Virus record (IMG/VR): IMGVR_UViG_3300029448_000013
Span: 1 to 64,000 of that record
Direction: 5' to 3' (one strand)
Source of the DNA: a virus
Length of the DNA stretch: 64,000 nt
In this document: positions 55,285 through 61,829 of the stretch, one piece after another
How positions within the stretch are numbered: position 1 is the stretch's first letter
How the letters are laid out: every line of letters starts with the position of its first letter
Notes under the pieces: generated by a model
What the model saw: the letters and a program-made list of their open reading frames with translations, nothing else
Told to the model about the DNA's origin: nothing
Database searches by the model: none
Position numbers and translations under genes: made by a program

Positions 55285-55839
55285 TTAGAACTGTCCCTGT
55301 ACCAAATTAGATTGAGGGTTGTCTTGAATAAACTCTCTTGCCCTTCTATCTTTCCCCGCAGTGAATGGGTTAATTTTTCTTCCTTGTCTTCTAAGTGTGT
55401 TCATGAAACCACTTCTTGAGTCTCTTGCTTGCAATTGTCTTGGGTCAGTCATACGCTGCCCTGTTGATGTCCGTATTGCAGTCTTAGGAATTTGAACAGT
55501 TATGTCCTTGCCCATGAAAGAGCCTTTTGCTTTGTATCCTGCTCTCTTGAAAACTTCTTGCAACTTTGCCTTGATTCTATTGGGGTCTCCTCCTAATCTT
55601 CTGATTTGGTCTCGGCCAACAATAAACGTGTCTCCCTGAGGGCCACTGTTAGCAGCATTGTTGTCAACCCGCAACTTGAAAACTGGAAGTTGACCCTGTT
55701 TTAGATTAGCCATGATATTTGAAACGAATGGAGTTATCTGCTTCTCTTGGAACACTTCAATTTCCTGATTTATCTTCTGCTCGTTACCCGCTACACCGAA
55801 CTGAGGAACTACCTTTAGAACGTCTGTCCAATCACTCAT
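55285..55839 (-). CDS. Trp-tagged protein, MSDWTDVLK (184 aa)
   Basis: The ATG at 55839 gives MSDWTDVLKVVPQFGVAGNE, aligning with the other tagged proteins; an ATG four codons upstream (MGLT) has a poorly spaced ribosome site. The body is helical, then beta: NQEIEVFQEKQITPFVSNIM, GPQGDTFIVGRDQIRRLGGD, GSFMGKDITVQIPKTAIRTS, with a basic end (RRQGRKINPFTAGKDRRARE). No family recognised. Confidence 0.68.
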   Translation of the reverse strand: MSDWTDVLKVVPQFGVAGNEQKINQEIEVFQEKQITPFVSNIMANLKQGQLPVFKLRVDNNAANSGPQGDTFIVGRDQIRRLGGDPNRIKAKLQEVFKRAGYKAKGSFMGKDITVQIPKTAIRTSTGQRMTDPRQLQARDSRSGFMNTLRRQGRKINPFTAGKDRRAREFIQDNPQSNLVQGQF

Positions 55840-55865
55840 CGTTAATCCCATGCCCTCTAAGTTAA

Positions 55866-56090
55866 TTATGATGTCGCTGCTGCATCAGAATAAAACCGTC
55901 TTTTGCACAAAGCACAAATTTCCCTTCCTTCAGGGTCTAAATCGCCTCTCATGAAATTAGAAGAACCACACTTGGCACAAACCTTCTCTGCTTCTGTCTT
56001 AGGAACTTCAGGAGTTTTGCTTGCCATCCTTTCTCGCATTCGCATGTTGTATTCTAAAGGGTCTATTTTTAGAACATCGAACCAACTCAT
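55866..56090 (-). CDS. Trp-tagged zinc-ribbon mini-protein, MSWFDVLK (74 aa)
   Basis: N-terminal tag MSWFDVLKIDPLEYN, a short helix (MRMRERMASKTPEVPKTEAE), then a zinc ribbon: VCAKCGSSNFM, DPEGREICALCKRRF. The four Cys pairs match the CxxC...CxxC fold common in transcription-linked ribbons. It overlaps the upstream tagged gene by four bases (ATGA). Confidence 0.72.
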   Translation of the reverse strand: MSWFDVLKIDPLEYNMRMRERMASKTPEVPKTEAEKVCAKCGSSNFMRGDLDPEGREICALCKRRFYSDAAATS

Positions 56091-56437
56091 AGAACATCTC
56101 CCAATAAGACGGCTACCTTGTTTAACCCTACAATTAGTGACTCTATTTCCTTAGTTGTAGTGTCTTTCAATAATTTTTCATTTTGCTGTAAATCCCCATC
56201 TGTGTAATCTTCTAAGTCGTTTAGTAATTCTAAAACATCAAAATGTGCTGTTCTCATTTGACCTATTGAGGCTTGCCTACGAGGACTAAACGCATCGGGT
56301 TGTAAGTCAAACTCTCTAATATTCGCCTCTGTGAATTTTCTATCCTCTAAATCTTCTGCTGTTATCTCTCTTGGGTTTTTTGGATTCTCTTTGGAATGAA
56401 TAGTTCCCTTTCTTTTCACTACGTCTTCCCAACTCAT
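56087..56437 (-). CDS. Trp-tagged small protein, MSWEDVVKRKG (116 aa)
   Basis: The ATG at 56437 (AGAGGT eight bases upstream) gives MSWEDVVKRKGTIHSKENPK. The body is helical (EITAEDLEDRKFTEANIREF, RTAHFDVLELLNDLEDYTDG, TTKEIESLIVGLNKVAVLLG). It is the most upstream tagged gene of the late block. No family recognised. Confidence 0.7.
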   Translation of the reverse strand: MSWEDVVKRKGTIHSKENPKNPREITAEDLEDRKFTEANIREFDLQPDAFSPRRQASIGQMRTAHFDVLELLNDLEDYTDGDLQQNEKLLKDTTTKEIESLIVGLNKVAVLLGDVL

Positions 56438-56498
56438 TTCCAATACCTCTTTCCTTGATTGTATAGCAACTCAAAATCAATCTTAGTAGTGTAATTCA

Positions 56499-56972
56499 TC
56501 AGTCGCATCTCCATAGTTCCTCATCTGAGATTAACTCATACTCGGACTCTAGCATGACATCCGAGACATCGGCATACGATAATACTTCTGAATAACCAAG
56601 AGTTAACAGAAAACCAATTAACTCGATTAAATTAGTTTCTTCTATTGGCCTCAGTATAGCAATCTTAGGATAATGAGACAATCGCTGATTTCTACGATAT
56701 ACCATCTCCTTCAGAATGCCTTTCTTCCTGTGAACTGGCTTCACATAGTTATTGCCTATGAAGTACCAAGTTCCCATATCAGCAAATGAGGTGTGGGCCA
56801 CAATTTGGTCATCTACGAACTTCCCAATAACATACATGTTATCACAGATATGCTCAGGATAACCCTTCTCTAAAGCAGTCAGGAAACTATCTCCCCAACG
56901 AGCCTGAATTTCGCTCTCTCTCAAAAAGCCTGAGAACCATTCACCCTTATCATTGGTTTTAACAGGTAGCAA
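56499..56972 (-). CDS. GNAT-family N-acetyltransferase-like protein (157 aa)
   Basis: Contains the GNAT core: FVDDQIVAHTSFADMGTWYF (strands 2-3), then NNYVKPVHRKKGILKEMVYR, in which V-x-P-x-x-R/H-x-K-G-I is the acyl-CoA pyrophosphate-binding loop, and a C-terminal LIGFLLTLGYSEVLSYADVS strand region. TTG start with AGGGG nine bases upstream. It is a second GNAT-like gene of this virus, different from the one beside terminase. Substrate unknown. Confidence 0.72.
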   Translation of the reverse strand: MLPVKTNDKGEWFSGFLRESEIQARWGDSFLTALEKGYPEHICDNMYVIGKFVDDQIVAHTSFADMGTWYFIGNNYVKPVHRKKGILKEMVYRRNQRLSHYPKIAILRPIEETNLIELIGFLLTLGYSEVLSYADVSDVMLESEYELISDEELWRCD

Positions 56973-56993
56973 TATGTTTATCCCCTTCTTTTT

Positions 56994-57203
56994 TCAGAAA
57001 ATGGGCCGGAATTTTTTCACTACTAGCGAATTAATTTTTTCTTGTTTGTTTCCATTCCCAAGATAAGGATTTAACAAACGCCTACTGTTACACAAGAATG
57101 TATTTTTATTTGTATCTCCTGTTGTATTTAGTCGTGCATTTAACAATGGGCCGTTTTTTACAAACTTTCCTTTTAGGTGATTCTCCTTGACCATATCAGA
57201 CAA
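56994..57203 (-). CDS. possible small basic protein at the head of the late block (69 aa)
   Basis: Frame reading MSDMVKENHLKGKFVKNGPL, then NTTGDTNKNTFLCNSRRLLN and ending VVKKFRPIF. Basic, no clear ribosome site (TTG or the internal ATG could start it). The compact position just after the regulatory gap supports it weakly. No family recognised. Confidence 0.35.
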   Translation of the reverse strand: MSDMVKENHLKGKFVKNGPLLNARLNTTGDTNKNTFLCNSRRLLNPYLGNGNKQEKINSLVVKKFRPIF

Positions 57204-57355
57204 GCCGATAACACCCTAGTAGATTATTTTAACTCAAGAGGTTAAAAGCAACAGGAAAAAAATTTTGGCATATGGTTGGATATTCTATTAAGAGTATAAA
57301 ATTGTCAACGCTTGCGAAGTATAAATACTCTCAGTTTCAAAATACTTGTAAACTG

Positions 57356-57369
57356 CTACCATATGGTAG
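57356..57369. promoter_or_regulatory. palindrome CTACCATATGGTAG, operator-like copy 1
   Basis: Perfect 14-bp palindrome sharing ACCATATGGT with four copies further right. Here the downstream ACCTCATAAGGTGATG block is missing, and the next minus-strand gene begins about 150 bases away. Probably the site at which the late block is regulated. Confidence 0.55.
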
Positions 57370-57637
57370 TATATACTTTGTAAAGCGTAGCGATACTACC
57401 TCATTAACTGAGGAGTCAGAACAGGGACAGTAGTTGCATGGATAAGGATTCATATCCGATTCATTGCTTAGAGTGTATTCCGGCTTCATCTAAGACTGAT
57501 AACGCTGCTGCACATATTTGCATGTCGAACTTACTGTTTGTTCATCATCCCCAATTGTTCCCTTAAGGGGTGGAGTTGTAGGTCGAGGATTGCCCATCTT
57601 TCTGAGTTTATTTCAACTCGTTTGGTTACGGGTTTAG

Positions 57638-57658
57638 GACTACACCACTATTGTAGTC
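57638..57658 (-). terminator. stem-loop after the 246-residue gene
   Basis: GACTACA and TGTAGTC form a perfect 7-bp stem with a 7-base loop about 15 bases past the stop of the gene ending at 57674. No long U-run, so factor-assisted termination or 3'-end stabilisation is as likely. Confidence 0.45.
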
Positions 57659-57673
57659 GCTCCTCGTTTACGT

Positions 57674-58414
57674 TCACTCTTCTTCCGAAGAGGCTTTTTC
57701 TCTTGCTTCTCTAAGCATTGCTATCGTTGATGGCTTGCATTCAGAGGAGTGGTTTGAGACAACGTTGAACATACATTCAATCATTGGTTCTCCTATTGTC
57801 TTATCAAAGGACTCTGATGAAACAGTATCCTCAAACAATGCCTGTATTCTACCCATCAAAGGTGTGGGTAAGTTAACGAGTTGTTCTTCAAGCACTGAAT
57901 CCTTCTGAACCTTGTCAGTAGGGAACTCAACAACGAACTTCAAGGTCGAAGAGAACGAATAACAAGTGAAGAACACTGATAGTGATACATCTGTCTCACC
58001 TACATCGTTAGTAGTGATAACATGCTTGTTGGCTCTCCATGAAAGTTCATGAGGAACACCTTCTAACATTAGACACTCGCCTCTCCAAGATGGAGTAGAC
58101 ATTCTTGTTGTTTCAACTTTGATATCCTCAGATGTATAATCAACACCTTGCTCATTGTATTGCTCTTTTACTTTATCTGCTGTACTCATGCTTGTGAATG
58201 TAAGAGATACACCCTTGTCTGTTATGATTTTGTATATATATTTCTTATCGATTACTTCCTTCTCTTCGTATTGGATGTCTTCTATAACATCATCATACTT
58301 ACCCATGTTGACTATTCCGACATTCTTCAATGCTAGATGTAGTAGGTCTTTCTCAGATGAGGAGAACCCGAAATCATACTCTATTTCTACTGTTCTTGTG
58401 TGTATGTAACTCAT
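57674..58414 (-). CDS. unknown soluble protein (246 aa)
   Basis: No family recognised. N-terminus MSYIHTRTVEIEYDFGFSSS, central TDKGVSLTFTSMSTADKVKE, a Cys/Phe-rich strand SLSVFFTCYSFSSTLKFVVE, and an acidic end. Alpha/beta, acidic, no membrane segment. Translation is coupled to the upstream 65-residue gene by an ATGA overlap, so the two share the regulated transcript that begins at the operator near 58650. Confidence 0.72.
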   Translation of the reverse strand: MSYIHTRTVEIEYDFGFSSSEKDLLHLALKNVGIVNMGKYDDVIEDIQYEEKEVIDKKYIYKIITDKGVSLTFTSMSTADKVKEQYNEQGVDYTSEDIKVETTRMSTPSWRGECLMLEGVPHELSWRANKHVITTNDVGETDVSLSVFFTCYSFSSTLKFVVEFPTDKVQKDSVLEEQLVNLPTPLMGRIQALFEDTVSSESFDKTIGEPMIECMFNVVSNHSSECKPSTIAMLREAREKASSEEE

Positions 58415-58608
58415 TCAATCAACTCCTGTATGTTTGAAAGTCCTGCTTTCAATTCTGCTATCACTAAAGATAGGTCATCACCACGAACCTTGAGGCTCTT
58501 GATAATAAGAACGTGGTCAGAGCCTGATTTGGCTTGACCTAGTTCGATTTCATAGGCGGGCATTTGTATGGGTACTTGTTGGGCTTCCATGACTATACAC
58601 AAACTCAT
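58411..58608 (-). CDS. small helical protein, first gene of an operator-controlled pair (65 aa)
   Basis: Reads MSLCIVMEAQQVPIQMPAYE, then HVLIIKSLKVRGDDLSLVIA and ELKAGLSNIQELIE. Start uncertain: the ATG at 58608 lies directly in the conserved AAGGTGATG string, while the ATG at 58590 lies 16 bases further in. The 'MSLCIVM' beginning matches 'MDLCKVM' and 'MVFIKVM' of other operator-controlled genes. The stop overlaps the next start. Confidence 0.65.
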   Translation of the reverse strand: MSLCIVMEAQQVPIQMPAYEIELGQAKSGSDHVLIIKSLKVRGDDLSLVIAELKAGLSNIQELIE

Positions 58609-58609
58609 C

Positions 58610-58672
58610 ACCTTATGAGGTAGGTCGCTGCGCTCTACGAAAGTTGTCCTACCATATGGTGGTCAAACTTTG
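58610..58672 (-). promoter_or_regulatory. operator/leader block copy 2
   Basis: Palindrome ACCATATGGT at 58651-58660 with arms AAAGTT (58640-58645) and AAACTTT (58665-58671), followed on the minus strand by ACCTCATAAGGT (58621-58610) at the start of the 65-residue gene. The ACCT...AGGT pair could fold over the ribosome-site-like AGGTGA. Pattern repeated in three other intergenic gaps. Confidence 0.65.
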
Positions 58673-58691
58673 TCTCAAGACTCACCTCAAA

Positions 58692-58709
58692 GACTGATAA
58701 ATCAGTCTA
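58692..58709 (-). terminator. stem-loop AGACTGAT/ATCAGTCT
   Basis: Perfect 8-bp inverted repeat with a two-base centre in the gap after the gene ending at 58741, just ahead of the operator of the next gene. Likely transcription end or 3' protective hairpin. Confidence 0.5.
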
Positions 58710-58740
58710 AGGGTGGTCGCAGAGGTGCAGGACTACCTAA

Positions 58741-59214
58741 TCAGTTGTCCCCCTTGTGAGCAGACACGAAGCCCGCCTCAAGTTTGCTCATTAATGTATG
58801 AGCGACCATGTTCTCATTACTTCCCCATGATTCTAGAGGGTTACCATTCTCATCCTTACGGCCTGAGAAGGTTGTGTGATAATCGTATGCGTTAGCACCA
58901 AGAGTAATGGTAGTGATACCATCAACTGTCTCCATGCTTACAGTGTCAGACCAAATTGCTTGAAGTTCATCAGATAGCCTTGCAACTCCTGTTGCTCTGC
59001 TTGATGCTCTTCGGCCGTTCAAAGGTGAATCCGTGTATTGTGATAGGATATCCTTGATTGTTCTAGATAGCCTTACTTGCTGTCTAGGGTCTTTTGTACC
59101 CTGTACGATGAAGTTACTTGCCATCTCAGCAGTAAACTTATCTTCAGGGGCGGTCAGTGTTTCAACGTAGTTAACTACGGTCTCGCTAAATTCATTCCAA
59201 TTTTCCATTGCCAT
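58741..59214 (-). CDS. unknown protein (157 aa)
   Basis: The ATG at 59214 (GGAGATGAAAAG upstream) gives MAMENWNEFSETVVNYVETL. Acidic and mixed alpha/beta: TAEMASNFIVQGTKDPRQQV, IWSDTVSMETVDGITTITLG, YDYHTTFSGRKDENGNPLES. No family recognised. Between the operator block and this start lies an 18-codon frame (MVLRRVVVVEVRYTLKWR) beginning at the conserved AAGGTGATG, a possible leader peptide. Confidence 0.68.
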   Translation of the reverse strand: MAMENWNEFSETVVNYVETLTAPEDKFTAEMASNFIVQGTKDPRQQVRLSRTIKDILSQYTDSPLNGRRASSRATGVARLSDELQAIWSDTVSMETVDGITTITLGANAYDYHTTFSGRKDENGNPLESWGSNENMVAHTLMSKLEAGFVSAHKGDN

Positions 59215-59277
59215 TCTTTTCATCTCCATTTAAGTGTGTATCGCACCTCTACGACTACAACCCTACGGAGAACCATC

Positions 59278-59330
59278 ACCTTATGAGGTAGTTTTGACAA
59301 AGTTTCACTACCATATGGTGGGAACTTTGT
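59278..59330 (-). promoter_or_regulatory. operator/leader block copy 3
   Basis: Palindrome ACCATATGGT at 59310-59319, arms ACAAAGTTT (59297-59305) and AACTTTGT (59323-59330), then ACCTCATAAGGT (59289-59278) leading to ATG. This copy has the most symmetrical outer arms of the series. Confidence 0.65.
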
Positions 59331-59339
59331 ACTAGTCAC

Positions 59340-59463
59340 CTCAAGGGGTAGAGAGGACAGCCCGCAAGGACTGCCCCCTCATTCAATAACTCGTTAATGA
59401 GAGGCTTCTTTCATATCTGCCGTTCTTAACCTGCCCATTATACTCGATTAACGAGCCGTGAGT
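59340..59463 (-). terminator. gap with a GC-rich stem-loop
   Basis: On the minus strand CAGTCC-TTGC-GGGCTG forms a 6-bp stem (one G-U pair) near 59356-59373, flanked by CTCGTTAATGAG and CTCGATTAACGAG inverted repeats at about 59391-59402 and 59443-59455. A possible 14-codon frame (MGRLRTADMKEASH) is too short to call. Likely a terminator for the gene ending at 59464. Confidence 0.4.
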
Positions 59464-59775
59464 TTAAAAGTCTTGAATTATCAAAGAGTTGTTGCATTCT
59501 ATAACTTGAGTCCATTCGCTGAGTTCTTCAAGGTCTTTGTATTCTTTACCGTATGCCTCGCTTATTTCCTTGAGGTCTTTGTATTCGCTGAAGTCGCAAC
59601 ATATAGCGATGACATCAAGTTCTATCTCCTCACCTATATCCTCTTCTAACTCAATTAAATAATCATATAGGGAATAAAGACCGTCCCTGCTGAAGTTGTC
59701 GGGTCGTATTTTCATAAACGCATCAAGAAACTGGTGTTCATTTACATTCTGTTTCATGACCTTAATGAAAACCAT
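59464..59775 (-). CDS. conserved phage-type hypothetical protein (103 aa)
   Basis: Reads MVFIKVMKQNVNEHQFLDAF, then IRPDNFSRDGLYSLYDYLIE, ELDVIAICCDFSEYKDLKEI and ends SLIIQDF. The strings 'IRPDNFSxxGLxxLYDYL' and 'ELDVIAICCDFSEY' recur in small proteins of many tailed phages as I recall them; their function is unknown. Start uncertain between the ATG at 59775, in the conserved AAGGTGATG string, and the ATG at 59757. Confidence 0.7.
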   Translation of the reverse strand: MVFIKVMKQNVNEHQFLDAFMKIRPDNFSRDGLYSLYDYLIELEEDIGEEIELDVIAICCDFSEYKDLKEISEAYGKEYKDLEELSEWTQVIECNNSLIIQDF

Positions 59776-59776
59776 C

Positions 59777-59832
59777 ACCTTATGAGGTATGCTCACGAAA
59801 GTATGCCTACCATATGGTGGGGGACTTTGTAA
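59777..59832 (-). promoter_or_regulatory. operator/leader block copy 4
   Basis: Palindrome ACCATATGGT at 59809-59818 with flanking GAAAGT and ACTTTG, then ACCTCATAAGGT (59788-59777) immediately before ATG 59775. Same order and spacing as copies 2, 3 and 5. Confidence 0.65.
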
Positions 59833-59839
59833 AGTGAAA

Positions 59840-59858
59840 CGGCACACCCCGAAGGGTG
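59840..59858 (-). terminator. UUCG-capped hairpin
   Basis: On the minus strand CCACCC-TTCG-GGGTG directly follows the stop of the gene ending at 59864. A C(UUCG)G tetraloop on a stable stem, followed by TTTCAC, is typical of an intrinsic terminator or a 3'-end stabiliser. Confidence 0.6.
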
Positions 59859-59863
59859 GCGTT

Positions 59864-60145
59864 TTAATCTTCTAAGTCATCACCTTGACAGTCTAAGTCC
59901 TCAACATACGAGTCAACATCAACTGACAGCCACTTACCTGCACTGCATTTATCACAGGTGAAGTAGGCTTCAAACTCGTAGTCATCCACCTCGATGTAAT
60001 CGCCTTTTCGTCTGTAATGGATACGCATGGGTATTCTGACTCTAACTCTAACATCCTCGACACTGGTAGATTCATGCAAACACCCACTGTATCCATCAAG
60101 GTAGGCATGGTCAGCAGAAGTCATTCCATCGGGGTAGTTGCTCAT
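59864..60145 (-). CDS. small protein with one CxxC pair (93 aa)
   Basis: The ATG at 60145 gives MSNYPDGMTSADHAYLDGYS, then VRVRVRIPMRIHYRRKGDYI, EVDDYEFEAYFTCDKCSAGK and an acidic end. Beta-rich, with one Cys pair that might bind metal in a dimer. Start chosen by GGGAG spacing and by the overlap of the upstream 14-codon frame (MRVETDEYTWELWE, 60186-60142), a possible coupling peptide. No family recognised. Confidence 0.65.
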   Translation of the reverse strand: MSNYPDGMTSADHAYLDGYSGCLHESTSVEDVRVRVRIPMRIHYRRKGDYIEVDDYEFEAYFTCDKCSAGKWLSVDVDSYVEDLDCQGDDLED

Positions 60146-60187
60146 TCCCACAACTCCCATGTATATTCATCAGTTTCAACTCTCATC

Positions 60188-60313
60188 TTAAGAATCAAGA
60201 TTCTCACCTTCCCAACCACAGCACTCGCACCATGCATCTTCAATAAGTCCAAGATAAGCACCTGTAATTCTTACTTCTTTCTTACATCCTTCACATTCCA
60301 TTTCGTATTCCAT
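60188..60313 (-). CDS. zinc-ribbon mini-protein (41 aa)
   Basis: ATG directly after the upstream stop (TAAATG), reading MEYEMECEGCKKEVRITGAY then GLIEDAWCECCGWEG. C7-x2-C10 and C29-x-C31-C32 form a likely zinc site. Acidic. Tight packing on both sides supports it. Confidence 0.58.
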   Translation of the reverse strand: MEYEMECEGCKKEVRITGAYLGLIEDAWCECCGWEGENLDS

Positions 60314-60439
60314 TTAATCACTCTCCAATTCTGATAACCATTCATCAACTACACTAGCGACATCATCAGGTATGTCTGCTAGTTGTATCGACTCACCATT
60401 CTCAAGCATTGCTTCAATAAACCAACTTACTATCTTCAT
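60314..60439 (-). CDS. acidic mini-protein (41 aa)
   Basis: ATG at 60439 with GAGGTGAAGAAGA upstream and an ATGA overlap with the preceding gene. Reads MKIVSWFIEAMLENGESIQL, then ADIPDDVASVVDEWLSELES. Helical and acidic, of antitoxin- or inhibitor-like size, but no family is recognised. Confidence 0.6.
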   Translation of the reverse strand: MKIVSWFIEAMLENGESIQLADIPDDVASVVDEWLSELESD

Positions 60440-60849
60440 TCTTCTTCACCTCTTTGCATCGCTCTTTCAAACGCATCGAACTCTAACTGATTTAATCTGA
60501 CTAACCAGTTCTTGTATTCACTGTTAAACTTCCGCTTGTCGTATGTACTCACGTTGCATGACCAATCAGCATCCATCAATCTCTGACAGAACTCAAGAGT
60601 CATTGTTTCATAAAAAGCACTCATCTTGTATATCTCATTAGCGAAATTACATAGTAGCATTCTGCGTCTGAACTCTTCAGGAGTGATTTTTGCTCCTCCA
60701 TATCTAACACTCATGCTTCCAACACCTGCATTCTGTGCTAATAGACCAAATCCAAATCCATTAACTAACTGTATCTCGCTTTCGCTGAAGCCCTTCTCTA
60801 TTCCGTTTACTATTCCTACTATTAGTGGCATGACCTTACACAAATCCAT
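60436..60849 (-). CDS. unknown protein, first gene left of the divergent region (137 aa)
   Basis: Reads MDLCKVMPLIVGIVNGIEKG, then FGFGLLAQNAGVGSMSVRYG, EFRRRMLLCNFANEIYKMSA and ends RAMQRGEEE. Hydrophobic N-terminal half and charged C-terminal half. Start at the ATG inside the conserved AAGGTGATG string (60849); the internal ATG at 60831 is an alternative. It heads a chain of coupled small genes. No family recognised. Confidence 0.65.
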   Translation of the reverse strand: MDLCKVMPLIVGIVNGIEKGFSESEIQLVNGFGFGLLAQNAGVGSMSVRYGGAKITPEEFRRRMLLCNFANEIYKMSAFYETMTLEFCQRLMDADWSCNVSTYDKRKFNSEYKNWLVRLNQLEFDAFERAMQRGEEE

Positions 60850-60850
60850 C

Positions 60851-60915
60851 ACCTTATGAGGTTAGAGCGAGCAAAGTTGTCTAACCATATGGTTGTGTTA
60901 AAATCAGACTTTACG
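60851..60915 (-). promoter_or_regulatory. operator/leader block copy 5
   Basis: AACCATATGGTT at 60883-60894, left arm GCAAAGTTG, right-side ACTTTACG further out (about 60908-60915), then ACCTCATAAGGT (60862-60851) before ATG 60849. The right arm is displaced relative to the other copies. Confidence 0.6.
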
Positions 60916-61511
60916 CATGACAGCAGTTTTTGCGGTGGTCTAGTGGGGTGGAGGATTCTTTATAAGGTGATGAAACGGTATATGGTCGTTGAGACTCACC
61001 AGTGATATTTCACGGACAGTCTCTTATTTGTGCAGTAGTTTCTATACCCGCTTTTGTTAGACAATCGCTAGTTGTCCTTATTTATTAATACCAAAAACTA
61101 CTGACGATAGATAGAGTGTAATTTGCATTCCCTATATGTATAGTATATCATATATGTCATATGGATATCTTATCCCATATATACATACTACATATCGTAG
61201 TGTAATTACAACAATTTCTATTATTTTCATATATTCTCGATATTCTCATTGAGTGAGAAAATTGAAATGTGGCTAAACAGTGTAGAATTAATGATTATAA
61301 TTAATATTATCATATTATCATTATTATCATCATCTCTACTACTACTACTATGTTTCATATCTTCTTCTCTCTCTCTCCTATGGAGACCCTGATAAAATTG
61401 ATAAAATGATAAAATAGAGCAAAAACGCTACACTGCTCTAAAGTTTGATTTTATCAGAGCCTGAGAATATTCGATAATAAACAATAAAAGCATAAACAGG
61501 TTGGAACTAAT
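60916..61511. other. AT-rich divergent intergenic region, candidate origin and promoters
   Basis: About 600 bases without a convincing gene between the minus-strand and plus-strand groups. It contains a hairpin GACAA...TTGTC (61060-61076), dense TATA/ATAT strings (61133-61200), the palindrome TGTAATTACA (61201-61210), TTCTCA...TGAGAA (61243-61259), ATTATCAT direct repeats (about 61307-61332), a TAC microsatellite (61337-61351) and GATAAAAT iterons. On the plus strand AAGGTGATG at 60965 opens an 11-codon frame only. Base composition and repeats fit an origin or promoter region. Confidence 0.5.
61389..61460. repeat. GATAAAAT iterons with an inverted copy
   Basis: Three direct copies of TGATAAAAT follow closely at 61390-61415, and an inverted copy GATTTTATCAG lies at 61447-61457, just upstream of the first plus-strand gene. 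Spaced repeats of this sort often bind a replication initiator or regulator; function inferred. Confidence 0.5.
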
Positions 61512-61829
61512 ATGACAGAAGAAAAAACAAATTGGGGTGCAAAGACACCAAGCAAAGCAGAAGATGCCATGACAGATTCACAGCAGAAGATTGCTGATGT
61601 GTGTGAAGAGATGAAGAGAATGCTTCTTCAGAAGAACAGACAGTATGGTGATTCAGTGTTGAATCCTAGTAGGTTCTTTTCTCATGCAGACCAAGAAGAA
61701 CAAATCAAAGTCAGAATCGATGACAAGTTAAACAGACTTGTTCAAGGTAATGACTCACTAGAATCAGATGACGATATCATAATGGATTTGATAGGTTATC
61801 TGACATTACTACTTGTCTCAAGAAGATAA
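61512..61829 (+). CDS. MazG-like / DUF1599-type nucleotide-metabolism protein (105 aa)
   Basis: Contains EEMKRMLLQKNRQYGDSVLN, then a run with RIDDKLNRL and DLIGYLTLLL. The pattern K-x-x-x-Y-G-D-S, R-I-D-D-K-x-x-R-L and D-L-I-G-Y-L is that of the small all-alpha family related to MazG nucleotide pyrophosphohydrolases (DUF1599 / nucleotide-modification-associated domain 1). It probably binds or trims nucleotides. AGGTTGG lies upstream of the ATG. First gene of the plus-strand side. Confidence 0.72.
   Translation: MTEEKTNWGAKTPSKAEDAMTDSQQKIADVCEEMKRMLLQKNRQYGDSVLNPSRFFSHADQEEQIKVRIDDKLNRLVQGNDSLESDDDIIMDLIGYLTLLLVSRR

Larger units (their letters stand above)
57204..57673. promoter_or_regulatory. 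470-base gap, candidate control region of the late minus-strand block
   Basis: AT-rich gap upstream of the long minus-strand gene block. It holds the palindrome CTACCATATGGTAG (57356-57369), a partial copy with CATATGGTT (57272-57280), the inverted repeat AGTATAAATACT (57318-57329) and TATA-like strings. A minus-strand frame of 38 codons (57453-57337, MNPYPCNYCPC...) crosses the palindrome; it has weak start signals and is not called. Promoter function is inferred from position. Confidence 0.45.

Noticed and set aside
57337-57453. 38-codon minus-strand frame with CNYCPC
   Set aside because: Runs through the palindromic site, has a weak start and no coupled neighbour; possibly chance.
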